A stretch of 64,000 nucleotides of DNA from Planctomycetaceae bacterium (GCA_021372945.1 JAJFTK010000024.1:55994-119993), one strand, 5' to 3'; shown: positions 48,753 through 56,570, counted from the stretch's first letter. Made by a program: numbers and translations. Notes: generated by a model from the letters alone, not told the origin.

Positions 48753-49255
48753 CATATTCTCCTTGGAACTGCAAAGCCGATAATGTCGCCGAGATCCTCC
48801 CGCGGCTGCGGCGCCGGGAAAAAATCCGCAGGATTGACTTGCGGCTCGAAGCACGTCGGCAGCAGCTCATTAAATTCAGCCTGGCCGATCAGCGTCGTCG
48901 CCTTGTCATAAAAGTTTCTGGCCAGCACAATTTGCATTTCCTCCCAGAACGCCGGCGGCATCTTGGAGATGTATTTGTAATCGAAGACGCCGGGCCTGTG
49001 CTCGCCGTCATCGTCCGAAGAATCAAACACGGAAAACAGAAACTCCGTGATCACTTCTTTAACCTTGTTGCGTTCATCGATATCGATCTTGCCGGTGATG
49101 GGGATACAGCAGCGGTCCAGGAAAGTCTTGAGCTGTCTGGCCAGCTCCGTCATTCCATCGCAGAACTGCTTTTGACCGGCATCCAGGATTGCATCATCCA
49201 GTGCACTCAGATTCGGCCGGTCTTTGGCAGATAGTTTTTTAACCCGCTTGGCCAT
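48752..49255 (-). CDS. Hypothetical protein
   Basis: 167 residues. A basic start (MAKRVKKLSAKDRPNLSALD), helical core with LDRCCIPITGKIDIDERNKV, and an acidic C-terminus with FFPAPQPREDLGDII. Possibly DNA-interacting through the basic N-terminus. No family is recognised. Confidence 0.55.
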   Translation of the reverse strand: MAKRVKKLSAKDRPNLSALDDAILDAGQKQFCDGMTELARQLKTFLDRCCIPITGKIDIDERNKVKEVITEFLFSVFDSSDDDGEHRPGVFDYKYISKMPPAFWEEMQIVLARNFYDKATTLIGQAEFNELLPTCFEPQVNPADFFPAPQPREDLGDIIGFAVPRRI

Positions 49256-49528
49256 TTACTTGCCCTCCGGCGTTGCGTAGGTTTTCAGGGCTACAGCCAA
49301 GGCTTTCAAAACGAGATGGAATGGGCTGAGCGTTCGCTTGTGATTTAAGAGCCGGCCCGATTTCCAAACCCCTGGACGGCCGAAGAACTTGCCGCTATGC
49401 GATAGCGCTACATTGTAATTGCCGTGATCCTTGGTGCCTGTTCCATCGTTGGCAATCTTGCAAACGCCGATAGTTTTGCTTTTACTCTCGTCACCCATCG
49501 GCCATAGTTGAATCTTTACGACAACCAT
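49256..49528 (-). CDS. Hypothetical protein
   Basis: 90 residues from ATG 49528 (GGAGGTGAG). MVVVKIQLWPMGDESKSKTI and CKIANDGTGTKDHGNYNVAL, a strand-rich domain seen in other phage small proteins (GNY.V..S). No role is known to me. Confidence 0.6.
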   Translation of the reverse strand: MVVVKIQLWPMGDESKSKTIGVCKIANDGTGTKDHGNYNVALSHSGKFFGRPGVWKSGRLLNHKRTLSPFHLVLKALAVALKTYATPEGK

Positions 49529-49791
49529 CAGCACTCACCTCCTCGGACCAATCGATACAACCGCCGCGGAATCTCATCTGGCTCACACTGAAGCGCAAAT
49601 GCAAGTTTCCACCGCTGCCCCAGGCTCAAGCATCGAACGTGTTCAATATAGCCGTGAAACGTCCGGCACACCGGCACCGCAGCATGTGTCCGCACCAAAT
49701 TTGCGTTCCGGTGTAAAGCACCTTTGTTGACCGGCGTTTTTAAGCCGCTAACGCTGATTTTGTTGTTTTGTGCCATTTTTGAAACCGCCAT
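49528..49791 (-). CDS. Hypothetical basic protein
   Basis: 87 residues from ATG 49791. NVNKGALHRNANL-like segment and CRTFHGYIEHVRCLSLGQRW, basic with several cysteines. It ends with LVRGGEC overlapping the next start. It is the last gene before the intergenic stretch. No family is recognised. Confidence 0.5.
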   Translation of the reverse strand: MAVSKMAQNNKISVSGLKTPVNKGALHRNANLVRTHAAVPVCRTFHGYIEHVRCLSLGQRWKLAFALQCEPDEIPRRLYRLVRGGEC

Positions 49792-49834
49792 AAACCCTTG
49801 CAAAATAAAAACTTATTGTCTGTAAAGTACCTCA

Positions 49835-49866
49835 AAAAAAATTTACAAGTAGCCCGAGCGCGGGCT
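49835..49866 (-). terminator. Possible terminator after the replication-protein gene
   Basis: On the minus strand AGCCCG-CGCT-CGGGCT forms a 6-bp hairpin and is followed, after 9 bases, by eight T residues. It would end the transcript from the genes at 50-53 kb. The surrounding 49,792-50,019 has no gene but repeats of GTAAAGTACCTC/TTTACACCTC type. Confidence 0.4.
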
Positions 49867-50019
49867 GCTCCTGAACCGCATTGGCGCCGATTCCTGGGGA
49901 GGACCCGCGATAACTCACGCTAAAACAACGACTTATAACACTTAATTCTGCCATGTTCGCACCGCTAAAAACTCAACTGAAACACCCTAAATCATTACTT
50001 GACAGCACTTTACACCTCA

Positions 50020-51330
50020 TTAAGTTCCCGCTTTCTTGCCGTTCTTGAATGGATTGTGCCCTGCAAGACGCTGATTGAACTCGTACATCCAGACCGCCTC
50101 GGGCCCATTGCGATAGCGCTTTCCCCTGGCACGTTGCCGCCCAAAGAACTCAGCACGCTTGATGCTCTTGTCAAACAGTTCGTTCAACTCGGTTGGCTTG
50201 CGGCCAGATCGCAACGCCCTTTGCCATGCCGAAGCAAAGGCCTCAATCTCAGAGCGGCCAGCCGGTGAGTCCTGCGAATGCGGAACACCAATCGCACGGA
50301 ACACACGGTCGGCAAAGATGTAGCCAGTGCGGTCATACAGTTCATCGAGATAGCTAACGATGTTGATGTTGGGTGCGGTCTTATTCCCAGCCCCACCCCC
50401 GTCGGTTCCTGTCAGGTCTCCCGTCAGGTTCAGAGGGGCGGTGGTCGGGGAAGAGGGGGCGTAGCCCTGTGGTTGGCTTTCTCGCTGGCCGTTGCGTTTC
50501 TGCTGCACTTCACGTCCTGCCTGCTGTTCAGGTTCAGCTTCAGCCTCAGATTCAGCTTCCCTTTGATTTGGGCCTGCCTGGGCCGCGATAGCGGCCCCTT
50601 GCCCCTGTGCTTGGCCTTTAGCCTCAGCGGCCCGCGCAGCGGGCCCTTGCCCTTCAGCAGCCGAAGGCTGATCTTCAGTTTTCTTTTCACCTTTACCCGA
50701 AGCCGAAGGCTGAGGATTCACTTCACTTTCATCTTCACCTTTTTTAAAGGTGTCCGGAAATTTCCGCCCTTGGGCGGAATTCTTCTTTCTCGCCGCTTTC
50801 GACCCCTTAGCGGCGGTTTTTTTCCGGGTCGGCTTTTCTCGCCCTGCTGGCGGTTCGTCCGCTGCCGGCGGCGTACTGCCAGGATCGTCCCCATCATCAA
50901 CAAACTCCGGCAGCGGCACACGCTCGATCAATCCAGCCTTTTCGAGCCCCTCCAGAACGCCCGCTGTCAAATCCGCACCCAGTCCCAGCCACATCGCGAT
51001 CTTGCCCGCCGTAGCGGGCTGATACCGCTCATCGAGAAGATAGCCACGGTAGACCCGGCTGCGGTTAGCGGCCATTTTAGCCAGTCGCCAAAAGCACCCC
51101 TCCAGCAGGATCTCGGGCATATCCTCCGATGCCATGCACCGCAGACTGGCCAGTTGCTCAGCCAGGTTGATCGACTCATCATCCGACGGCGATACCACGT
51201 ACTTAAGAAAAAGAAGAGCTCCCTTACGGCATTTTCGCATATCCTCCGGGAGCTCGAATCGCTGTTCAAAATTCAATACGTGCCAGGCTTTCGCCGTTCG
51301 CCGCTGTACCGTCTTCGCTGTCTTTGCCAT
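50020..51330 (-). CDS. Probable replication protein with long low-complexity linker
   Basis: 436 residues. N-terminal part (RGALLF-like KGALLFLKYVVSPSD; MWLGLGADLTAGVLEGLEKA GLIERV, about 110-140) has a winged-helix look. Residues about 150-310 are a Lys/Glu/Gln/Ala-rich linker. The C-terminal part, TGYIFADRVFRAIGVPHSQD and FFGRQRARGKRYRNGPEAVW, is basic and folded. The two-domain plan and position next to a ParB-like gene suit an initiator or DnaD/O-like helicase loader; the call is weak. Confidence 0.45.
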   Translation of the reverse strand: MAKTAKTVQRRTAKAWHVLNFEQRFELPEDMRKCRKGALLFLKYVVSPSDDESINLAEQLASLRCMASEDMPEILLEGCFWRLAKMAANRSRVYRGYLLDERYQPATAGKIAMWLGLGADLTAGVLEGLEKAGLIERVPLPEFVDDGDDPGSTPPAADEPPAGREKPTRKKTAAKGSKAARKKNSAQGRKFPDTFKKGEDESEVNPQPSASGKGEKKTEDQPSAAEGQGPAARAAEAKGQAQGQGAAIAAQAGPNQREAESEAEAEPEQQAGREVQQKRNGQRESQPQGYAPSSPTTAPLNLTGDLTGTDGGGAGNKTAPNINIVSYLDELYDRTGYIFADRVFRAIGVPHSQDSPAGRSEIEAFASAWQRALRSGRKPTELNELFDKSIKRAEFFGRQRARGKRYRNGPEAVWMYEFNQRLAGHNPFKNGKKAGT

Positions 51331-51375
51331 GCACTCATCCCTAAGTTACAACACACCAATAAACCGTTTTCCCCC

Positions 51376-53004
51376 TTACGCCTTGGCTTTCTGCGGCGCA
51401 GGCTTTGACCAGCTCTTCGGTTCGGCATTATCCTTGCAGGCCTTCTCAAATAGCGTATCAACGTCGATCCCCAGCAGTTTGCCCACCTGGCCGGCAGCAG
51501 TGATCTTTTCATCCGGCAGGCCAGTGATCGTGCCGTTATACGAAATGTGCTGCAGTATCTGCGGCCGCACCCCTTGTTCCCATAACTCGCCAATCGCTTC
51601 CATCATCATGGCCTGGTCGCGGATGTTAGTCAGGGCCATGGCGTTTTGGATCTCATCGAGATCGTTGTCGGAGTGCCCGCCGCCATAATAGGTGCTGCCG
51701 TAACTGGAGCATGTGCCAAACTGCCAGACCAGCAGCATCATCGCCGCCAGTTTGTCCTGATACGTAATCGCCTCAATCTTGCACTTCGCGACTTCCTTGT
51801 GCAGATCCCCAAGCACCTGTACCCACCGCTTCTTGCCGAGTTCGGCGCGTTTTTCCTTGAGCGATTTCTCCTTGGGCTTAGCCGCTGACCGCGATGAACC
51901 GCTGGATCCGCCGGATCCGCCGCTGGACTGCCTGGCGGGTGTATCGGCCGCCTTCTTCCAGACGATCTTGCCGGCGGACTTGCCCGCCACAACCATACAT
52001 GGAAAACTCTTGGGATCCGTTTTTTTACCGGCCTCGAAATTGCCCGGGTCGCAAAGGCCATCATATTGCTCTTTGAGATCCCGTTTTTCGTTCCAGTCCA
52101 GATTCTCGTTCTTTGCGCCCACGATCAACAGTTTCAAGTTGGGGTGCTGCGCCTTGGCCTCGTCGATGCGTTTGCGGACGGCGGCGTGTTTCTTCGCCTC
52201 AAAGCACGTTGCGTCCAGGCACCGCTCCTGGTCCGGATCCGTCTCAAATTCCCACAGCAGCTTTTCCTGCCCGCTGCGGCGAGGGCATTCCGAACACTGG
52301 CACAGTACCTCTCCCTGTTTATCCGCCAGGATCTCATCCAACGCCCAGGGCACGTTCTTCAACAATCTCAGTTGCTCATTGCACCATTTCTCCAGATCCT
52401 TGACCGTTTCTGTTCGCCAGGGCGATATATCTTCCAACAGCCGCTTTTGCGTTTCTCGGTCGAAGCGAGCAATCAGTTCCAGGTGACTGATCGTCCACTT
52501 GCTCCAGTCGCCGTCGTCATTCTCTTCGACCTCTTTGATCCAGTCGCGGATGAGGTTTTCAAACACGTTGGCTCGCAACCTGACCCAGCGCTCCGTCTGG
52601 CCCAGTTTGTCAGCAACCACTTTTGTATCGCCGCCGCATTTTTCCAGATACAGAGCAACCGCTTTAGCCTCTTCGATGGGCGCCAGGTCTTCGCGGCCGA
52701 AAAACGGCACGAACGTCAGCTCAAACGCCTCTTCATCCGTCATGTTGTCATACACCAGCGCCGGGATCGCCTTCAGACCCGCAAGCTCCGCGGCCCTGTG
52801 ACGGCGGGCGCCGTCGCGCAGGTCGTACTTGCCTTTCTTCTCCGGATGCGGCCGCACGCGGACCGGCTCCAGCACGCCCTCGGCCTTGATGCTGGCCGCC
52901 AGCAGCTTAAACTTTTCCGACTCTTCATTCACCAGCCGGGGGTTATCCCCCGTGGGGATGCAGTCAGAAATTTTGAGTTCCATAAACTTCGCTTGATCCA
53001 TCAT
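51376..53004 (-). CDS. ParB-like nuclease-domain protein
   Basis: 542 residues from ATG 53004 (AAGGAG). LKISDCIPTGDNPRLVNEES then GVLEPVRVRPHPEKKGKYDL and DGARRHRAAELAGLKAIPAL is a full ParB N-terminal domain (GARRHRAA is the CTPase motif). EEAKAVALYLEKCGGDTKVV and LGQTERWVRLRANVF form the HTH that binds parS-like sites. A Ser/Gly-rich linker at about 405-420 is followed by a new C-terminal domain. Possible roles are partition, or regulation as in KorB. Confidence 0.8.
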   Translation of the reverse strand: MMDQAKFMELKISDCIPTGDNPRLVNEESEKFKLLAASIKAEGVLEPVRVRPHPEKKGKYDLRDGARRHRAAELAGLKAIPALVYDNMTDEEAFELTFVPFFGREDLAPIEEAKAVALYLEKCGGDTKVVADKLGQTERWVRLRANVFENLIRDWIKEVEENDDGDWSKWTISHLELIARFDRETQKRLLEDISPWRTETVKDLEKWCNEQLRLLKNVPWALDEILADKQGEVLCQCSECPRRSGQEKLLWEFETDPDQERCLDATCFEAKKHAAVRKRIDEAKAQHPNLKLLIVGAKNENLDWNEKRDLKEQYDGLCDPGNFEAGKKTDPKSFPCMVVAGKSAGKIVWKKAADTPARQSSGGSGGSSGSSRSAAKPKEKSLKEKRAELGKKRWVQVLGDLHKEVAKCKIEAITYQDKLAAMMLLVWQFGTCSSYGSTYYGGGHSDNDLDEIQNAMALTNIRDQAMMMEAIGELWEQGVRPQILQHISYNGTITGLPDEKITAAGQVGKLLGIDVDTLFEKACKDNAEPKSWSKPAPQKAKA

Positions 53005-53029
53005 TTTCAACTCCTTGATCCTGAATTCC

Positions 53030-53314
53030 TTAAACTGATTTCCACTTTCCATTTTTGAGCCAGCCGTGCCATCCACATCCAAAGCTGTGATGCACGCTTG
53101 GCGTTAACGTCACTTCATCCGGCCAGCCGGACATCTCCCAGGAATTGGGGTTGCCCGGGTCCTGATGCGGCCTGATCTGCAGACCGCTGACCTGGCCGCA
53201 GCCAGGACATTTCATCATCAGGCTGCTAATCTGATCTCCGCGGTATGCCGGCAGGATCGCCCCCGCTGGCGCTGCCTCGAAATCCTGATAAACCTTGCAA
53301 ACAGTCGCTTTCAT
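53030..53314 (-). CDS. DUF6527-like zinc protein
   Basis: 94 residues. MKCPGCGQVSGLQIRPHQDP then SWEMSGWPDEVTLTPSVHHS and FGCGWHGWLKNGKW match the DUF6527 pattern (CPGCG, 'W...P.LTPSV', C..H), which may bind zinc. The family is common in phages and of unknown function. Confidence 0.7.
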   Translation of the reverse strand: MKATVCKVYQDFEAAPAGAILPAYRGDQISSLMMKCPGCGQVSGLQIRPHQDPGNPNSWEMSGWPDEVTLTPSVHHSFGCGWHGWLKNGKWKSV

Positions 53315-53963
53315 AAAGTATGGTTCTTCAAAGGATCATTGGCGGCCGGCTCGAATACGGTCCCGCCGCATTTGGAACACTTCACCGGATGGCCACCGTG
53401 TTCCTTGTATGTGTACTTCCATCGCATATCTGTGTATCCGCACCCTTTGCATTCGTAATCGATCCGCTTGCTGGATACCTCGGCGGACGGATCCTGCTTG
53501 GGGGGGGCGGGTTGCTGCGGTGTCGCTGGCGGCGCTGGCGGTATCGGCGGCGTTTTGGGTTTGCGCTGGCAGCTTCGCCGCTGAAGCTGCTCATCGGTGA
53601 ATTTCAGATACAATGCCTTCTCCTGCGGCTCGACGCTCAATACCCGCCATTGTTTATCCTGGAGCTTAAACCGCTTGAGAAAACCGGACACGCCGATGCG
53701 TGCCGATTCGCCTTTGTGCTGCTGCACACAGAGCGTTTCGCGGCTTTCCTCCGCTTCCGGCCATAGCCCGATGATGCCCCCCCCTTAACGTCATACCCCA
53801 ATTTGACGTGGCTGATGTTTTTGAGCTTCATCGACTTGGCCAATGGGACAAAATATTTATCGATGGCCAGTTGATTGAAATTCAGCTGATTGCTGGTCAG
53901 CGTGACCCGCGGTTCCGTGCAGGCGCCCGCACCGTTCATCTTTTGATACATTTCAAAAGCCAT
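53311..53963 (-). pseudogene. Frameshifted zinc-ribbon protein gene (run of eight G)
   Basis: The first part (MAFEMYQKMNGAGACTEPRV to VKLGYDVKGG) and the second part (IIGLWPEAEESRETLCVQQH to the end) read as one protein but lie in different frames. The switch is at a run of eight C on the plus strand (53,777-53,784). With seven or ten bases shifted by one or two the frame would be restored. The C-terminus has a zinc ribbon (CKGCGYTDMRWKYTYKEHGG, CSKCGG). It may be a sequencing error, a phase-variable gene, or a true mutation. Confidence 0.65.
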
Positions 53964-53975
53964 TGTGACATCCTT

Positions 53976-54383
53976 TCAGAATTGAATTTCAATTTCAATT
54001 CGATGGCGCTCACAGTAATCCATCGCCACAGGGTTTCCCCTTTCGGCCAAATCAATCATCAACTGCCGGTACTGTTCGTCCGTGATCACCTCAACGTCCT
54101 GGGGCGGCTGGACCTTTTTGCGTTCGGCCGCCTGAAGTACCGCCAGCTTCTCAAAAAAGTCCTTTTCCGGCAGTGTCTTCTTTCCGGGCGCGTAACTTTC
54201 CAGCAGGGCCTGCTCGGCCAGAGCGACCGGATACCGGCGGAGCCGTTCCAGGACCGCTTTGTGCTGCACCGCGTTGGGCCTCCACCGCGGGTACATCTGT
54301 ACGATCCTGTTGTCCGCAAACCACTGTGCCTCGAGTTCCATCATCATCATAAAAATCCGGTCCAAACCGTTTGAGAAATTCAT
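53976..54383 (-). CDS. Hypothetical protein
   Basis: 135 residues from ATG 54383, or about 124 from the ATG repeats further in. QWFADNRIVQMYPRWRPNAV then LERLRRYPVALAEQALLESY: a helical, charged protein seen as a 'JAB'-like or replication-associated small protein in phages, but I cannot name it. The repeat (ATG)4 near its start lies in the overlap with the next frame. Confidence 0.5.
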   Translation of the reverse strand: MNFSNGLDRIFMMMMELEAQWFADNRIVQMYPRWRPNAVQHKAVLERLRRYPVALAEQALLESYAPGKKTLPEKDFFEKLAVLQAAERKKVQPPQDVEVITDEQYRQLMIDLAERGNPVAMDYCERHRIEIEIQF

Positions 54384-54486
54384 CTCTTCCCAAATAACAT
54401 TCCCAGCACGGATATCTGCCGCCCTTGTCCACGACTCCGTCGCGCCCTGGGTGCACGCTGCAGCGATAACTGGACTGATTAACCAT
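54151..54486 (-). CDS. Small zinc-binding protein, overlapping frame
   Basis: Up to 111 residues, but only the first 55 look natural: SSYRCSVHPGRDGVVDKGGR and YPCWECYLGRDEFLKRFGPD. The rest overlaps the 53,976 gene by 233 bases and looks like its shadow. The stop codon may have been lost by mutation near 54,320. The N-terminus has four cysteines suitable for a zinc site. Confidence 0.4.
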   Translation of the reverse strand: MVNQSSYRCSVHPGRDGVVDKGGRYPCWECYLGRDEFLKRFGPDFYDDDGTRGTVVCGQQDRTDVPAVEAQRGAAQSGPGTAPPVSGRSGRAGPAGKLRARKEDTAGKGLF

Positions 54487-54684
54487 TCAGCAGCTCATGT
54501 CGTAAAGGCACACGCCGGGCAAACAGACGCGGTTCAACCCGTCCCAGCCCGTACAGGGCGTTCCCACCATGGGGCAGACCACGTCATGATCATTGCCGGC
54601 CGTGGGCGGCAGTGTGTCGTCGGTCCCGAACAGCTGATCGGCCGTCAGTCCCGGAGCCTCTGGGATTTCTACATACTCGTTCAT
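54487..54684 (-). CDS. Cysteine-containing small protein
   Basis: 65 residues, start after TTAGGAC. A polar N-terminal half and VVCPMVGTPCTGWDGLNRVC plus LPGVCLYDMSC at the end: five cysteines may bind metal. No family is recognised. Confidence 0.5.
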   Translation of the reverse strand: MNEYVEIPEAPGLTADQLFGTDDTLPPTAGNDHDVVCPMVGTPCTGWDGLNRVCLPGVCLYDMSC

Positions 54685-54687
54685 GTC

Positions 54688-54960
54688 CTAACCCTTCGAG
54701 GCAGCCCGAGCCGCCGCATTGGCTTTGACCCGGTCCTGAATCTGCTCGTTGCGTTTCAAAAAATCCCGCTGTAACGCAGGTACCAGAGGCGCCGGCCTTT
54801 CCCATGGGGGTAAAAGATGCATCTTCATCAACAGGCTGCCTTGGGCGGCCTCATTGATAAGGTACGGACGCTTGACTGCCCGTCCAGCCATATAATCGTT
54901 AAGGGCCGTTCGAGTGGCTTTGCATCTGGGACATGAAAAATCACTGCAGCAATTACTCAT
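54688..54960 (-). CDS. Small zinc-finger-like protein
   Basis: 90 residues. MSNCCSDFSCPRCKATRTAL gives an N-terminal cysteine cluster and the C-terminus is basic and helical (LKRNEQIQDRVKANAAARAA). Possibly DNA or RNA binding. No family is recognised. Confidence 0.5.
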   Translation of the reverse strand: MSNCCSDFSCPRCKATRTALNDYMAGRAVKRPYLINEAAQGSLLMKMHLLPPWERPAPLVPALQRDFLKRNEQIQDRVKANAAARAASKG

Positions 54961-54987
54961 TGAAACCTCCTTGTCAGTTTTGAATTC

Positions 54988-55206
54988 TTAGTTGTAGCTC
55001 GTGATGCCCATCCGCCGATGCAACTCCCGCTGCTTCATCTTGGCCCGATCCACCAGGCTATGACTCCACAGCGCCAACAATGCCATGGCGTAGATGAACA
55101 ACAGGGGTACGGCGTACCGGCCTGGCTGATGTTTCATCAGTTCCAGCATGAACATCACCAGCACGATCACATTGACAAAAACCGTCGCAAAAATACCTTT
55201 CCACAT
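54988..55206 (-). CDS. Two-span membrane protein
   Basis: 72 residues from ATG 55206 (AAGGAGTAATC). Two transmembrane helices, GIFATVFVNVIVLVMFMLEL and YAVPLLFIYAMALLALWSHS, separated by a short loop and followed by a basic tail. It could be an early membrane protein such as a superinfection exclusion factor; the role is unknown. Confidence 0.55.
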   Translation of the reverse strand: MWKGIFATVFVNVIVLVMFMLELMKHQPGRYAVPLLFIYAMALLALWSHSLVDRAKMKQRELHRRMGITSYN

Positions 55207-55400
55207 TTGATTACTCCTTAATTGAATTACCGTTATCATTAAATCCAACGTTCGGCGGCGGGCAGAACTAAATCTGCATCTCACGGAGCAACCTACTTTC
55301 CTCTTTGCATTTGGGAATGAGGCATAGTGTTCGTTTGCGCCGCTTTATACTGATGGTCCCAAATCCATCAGCCGCCGCCGCCCGTCAGTTCCTGTCACAA

Positions 55401-55703
55401 TCAGCCCGCCTTGTTCATTTGGCGTTCAATCGGTTCGAGCATTTCGCGCCGGCCGGTCAGCCCATCCAGTAAAACTATCCCGAAGAACTGTTCCAGTTCC
55501 ATGTGCCCTTCGGCATCGAGATGTTTTCTTGCCGCTTCGTTACGCAGGTACATCCGCCGGAGAGATTCAGCCATCAACGGCTGCAGATTCGGCTCCAGTT
55601 CCCGCCAGAACCGACGGTCCTCTTCCGTCGTGGTCTGCTGCCAGGCGTTTTCGTCAATCGGTTCAACCACTGCGTCCTGTTTTTTTGCTTCATCCTGAGC
55701 CAT
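55401..55703 (-). CDS. Hypothetical acidic protein, first early gene
   Basis: 100 residues. Acidic and helical (WRELEPNLQPLMAESLRRMY). It is the first gene at the right end of prophage 2, so it should be transcribed early in leftward direction. No family is recognised. Confidence 0.55.
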   Translation of the reverse strand: MAQDEAKKQDAVVEPIDENAWQQTTTEEDRRFWRELEPNLQPLMAESLRRMYLRNEAARKHLDAEGHMELEQFFGIVLLDGLTGRREMLEPIERQMNKAG

Positions 55704-55731
55704 GTTTTCTCCAATTCGCTAAGGTTTCAAA

Positions 55732-55760
55732 GGCGGGCGGATCGTACGGACCCGCCCGCT
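55732..55760 (-). terminator. Hairpin between leader and first early gene
   Basis: Minus strand GCGGGCGGGTCC / GGATCCGCCCGC-type arms form a stem of about 11 bp with loop GTAC and are followed by CTTTGAAA. It lies upstream of the first early gene and may act as an attenuator. Confidence 0.45.
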
Positions 55761-55775
55761 GCCGGTTTTTGCCGA

Positions 55776-55797
55776 CTATTTCATCTTGACCTCCTTT
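55776..55797 (-). other. Strong ribosome-binding site with two-codon ORF
   Basis: AAAGGAGGT, a 9-base Shine-Dalgarno match, is followed after 4 bases by ATG AAA TAG. The hairpin at 55,732 comes 16 bases later. It may be a leader that couples translation to the hairpin, or the remnant of a gene. Confidence 0.4.
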
Positions 55798-56042
55798 CCG
55801 CGGTTGCGAAATCCAGTGATCAAGTCGCTCCATATAAACGGCGGGCGAAGGAGGGGGCGCCCGCCGTCGTGCCATTGGCGGCCTTTCAGCGCAAAGCCGC
55901 GGCAACGACTGTCTAAAAGGCGGCGCACAGGACGGCCAAATAGGTGGGGAATACAAGATGTGTCCGGGTGCACCGCCTGGTACCGATATACAAAGGCCCT
56001 ATTCCTTCAGAGCCGTACCGGTACCCCGGCCGATTGGTTAGC

Positions 56043-56062
56043 ACCCAAATTTCTACCCAAAA
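56043..56062 (+). repeat. Arm-type site, right end of prophage 2
   Basis: ACCCAAATTTCTACCCAAAA matches the left-end copy at 14,331 in 18 of 20 bases, same orientation. It lies 115 bases inside the att core. Confidence 0.6.
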
Positions 56063-56067
56063 TGAAC

Positions 56068-56096
56068 TTGATTGCGGTGTGTTACGGGTATATGAT
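56068..56096 (+). promoter_or_regulatory. Promoter reading toward right att
   Basis: TTGATT (56,068-56,073) and TATGAT (56,091-56,096) with 17-base spacer. In the integrated state it reads into host DNA; after circularisation it would read across attP into the integrase. Confidence 0.5.
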
Positions 56097-56176
56097 GGAT
56101 TACTGTGAAATGTAAAATATACGGCTAAAGCCCCAGAAACGTGAACCCACTGACCCAAAAACAGCGTTGAGCAAAA

Positions 56177-56217
56177 CTTCCAAGCTGGTCATGTCGGTTC
56201 GATTCCGATCGCCCGCT
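56177..56217 (+). other. Attachment site: 3' fragment of tRNA-Gly(TCC)
   Basis: Same 41-base tRNA 3' part as at 14,211 with two differences forming one swapped base pair (T50-A64). CTTCCAA anticodon loop, T arm GTCGG-TTCGATT-CCGAT, acceptor strand CGCCCGC plus T73, followed by TTTT. The 5' half is absent. It is the original host 3' end displaced by integration. Confidence 0.8.
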
Positions 56218-56570
56218 TTTTGCATCTGCATGACAGCACGTGTCAGCAGTTGTCTAAACTCCGCTTTGTCAAAACGTTACGCAACTTTTTCGAGGTTTCA
56301 GGCATCGCAAATTTTCCTCCGGATTGCCAGCAAGTGACTACATGTGTCTCCAACAGTACAGATTTTTTACCAATTTACTGCAAGCGCCACTGCAAGCGCA
56401 AATATGTTTTCTTTGTTGAACGCCGCAGCCAATATAAAAACTTGCGAACTCATGACCGCTTGCATGCCATGCCAATTTGGGCCACGCACCCAAATTTAGT
56501 TGCAACCCTTATAGGGAAATGATCTATGCATCGCCAAGTAGTGACTACTTTTCACGCATAAGCACTAACA
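56218..56570. other. Non-coding stretch right of prophage 2
   Basis: No convincing gene. It contains a 12-base tandem repeat (ACTGCAAGCGC-C/A at 56,377-56,400) and another ACCCAAATTT at 56,488-56,497, the same motif as the arm sites. These may be remnants of an older element or of host att. Confidence 0.35.

Larger units (their letters stand above)
14211..56217. mobile_element. Prophage 2, complete (about 42 kb)
   Basis: It is bounded by two 41-base copies of the tRNA-Gly(TCC) 3' part, with a tyrosine integrase just inside the left copy. It contains in order integrase, excisionase-like protein, tail, head, portal, terminase and early modules, all expected of a siphovirus with lambda-like packaging genes. 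Arm-type repeats (ACCCAAATTT-nn-ACCCAAA) lie just inside each end. Most genes are intact, so it could still be functional. Confidence 0.85.
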
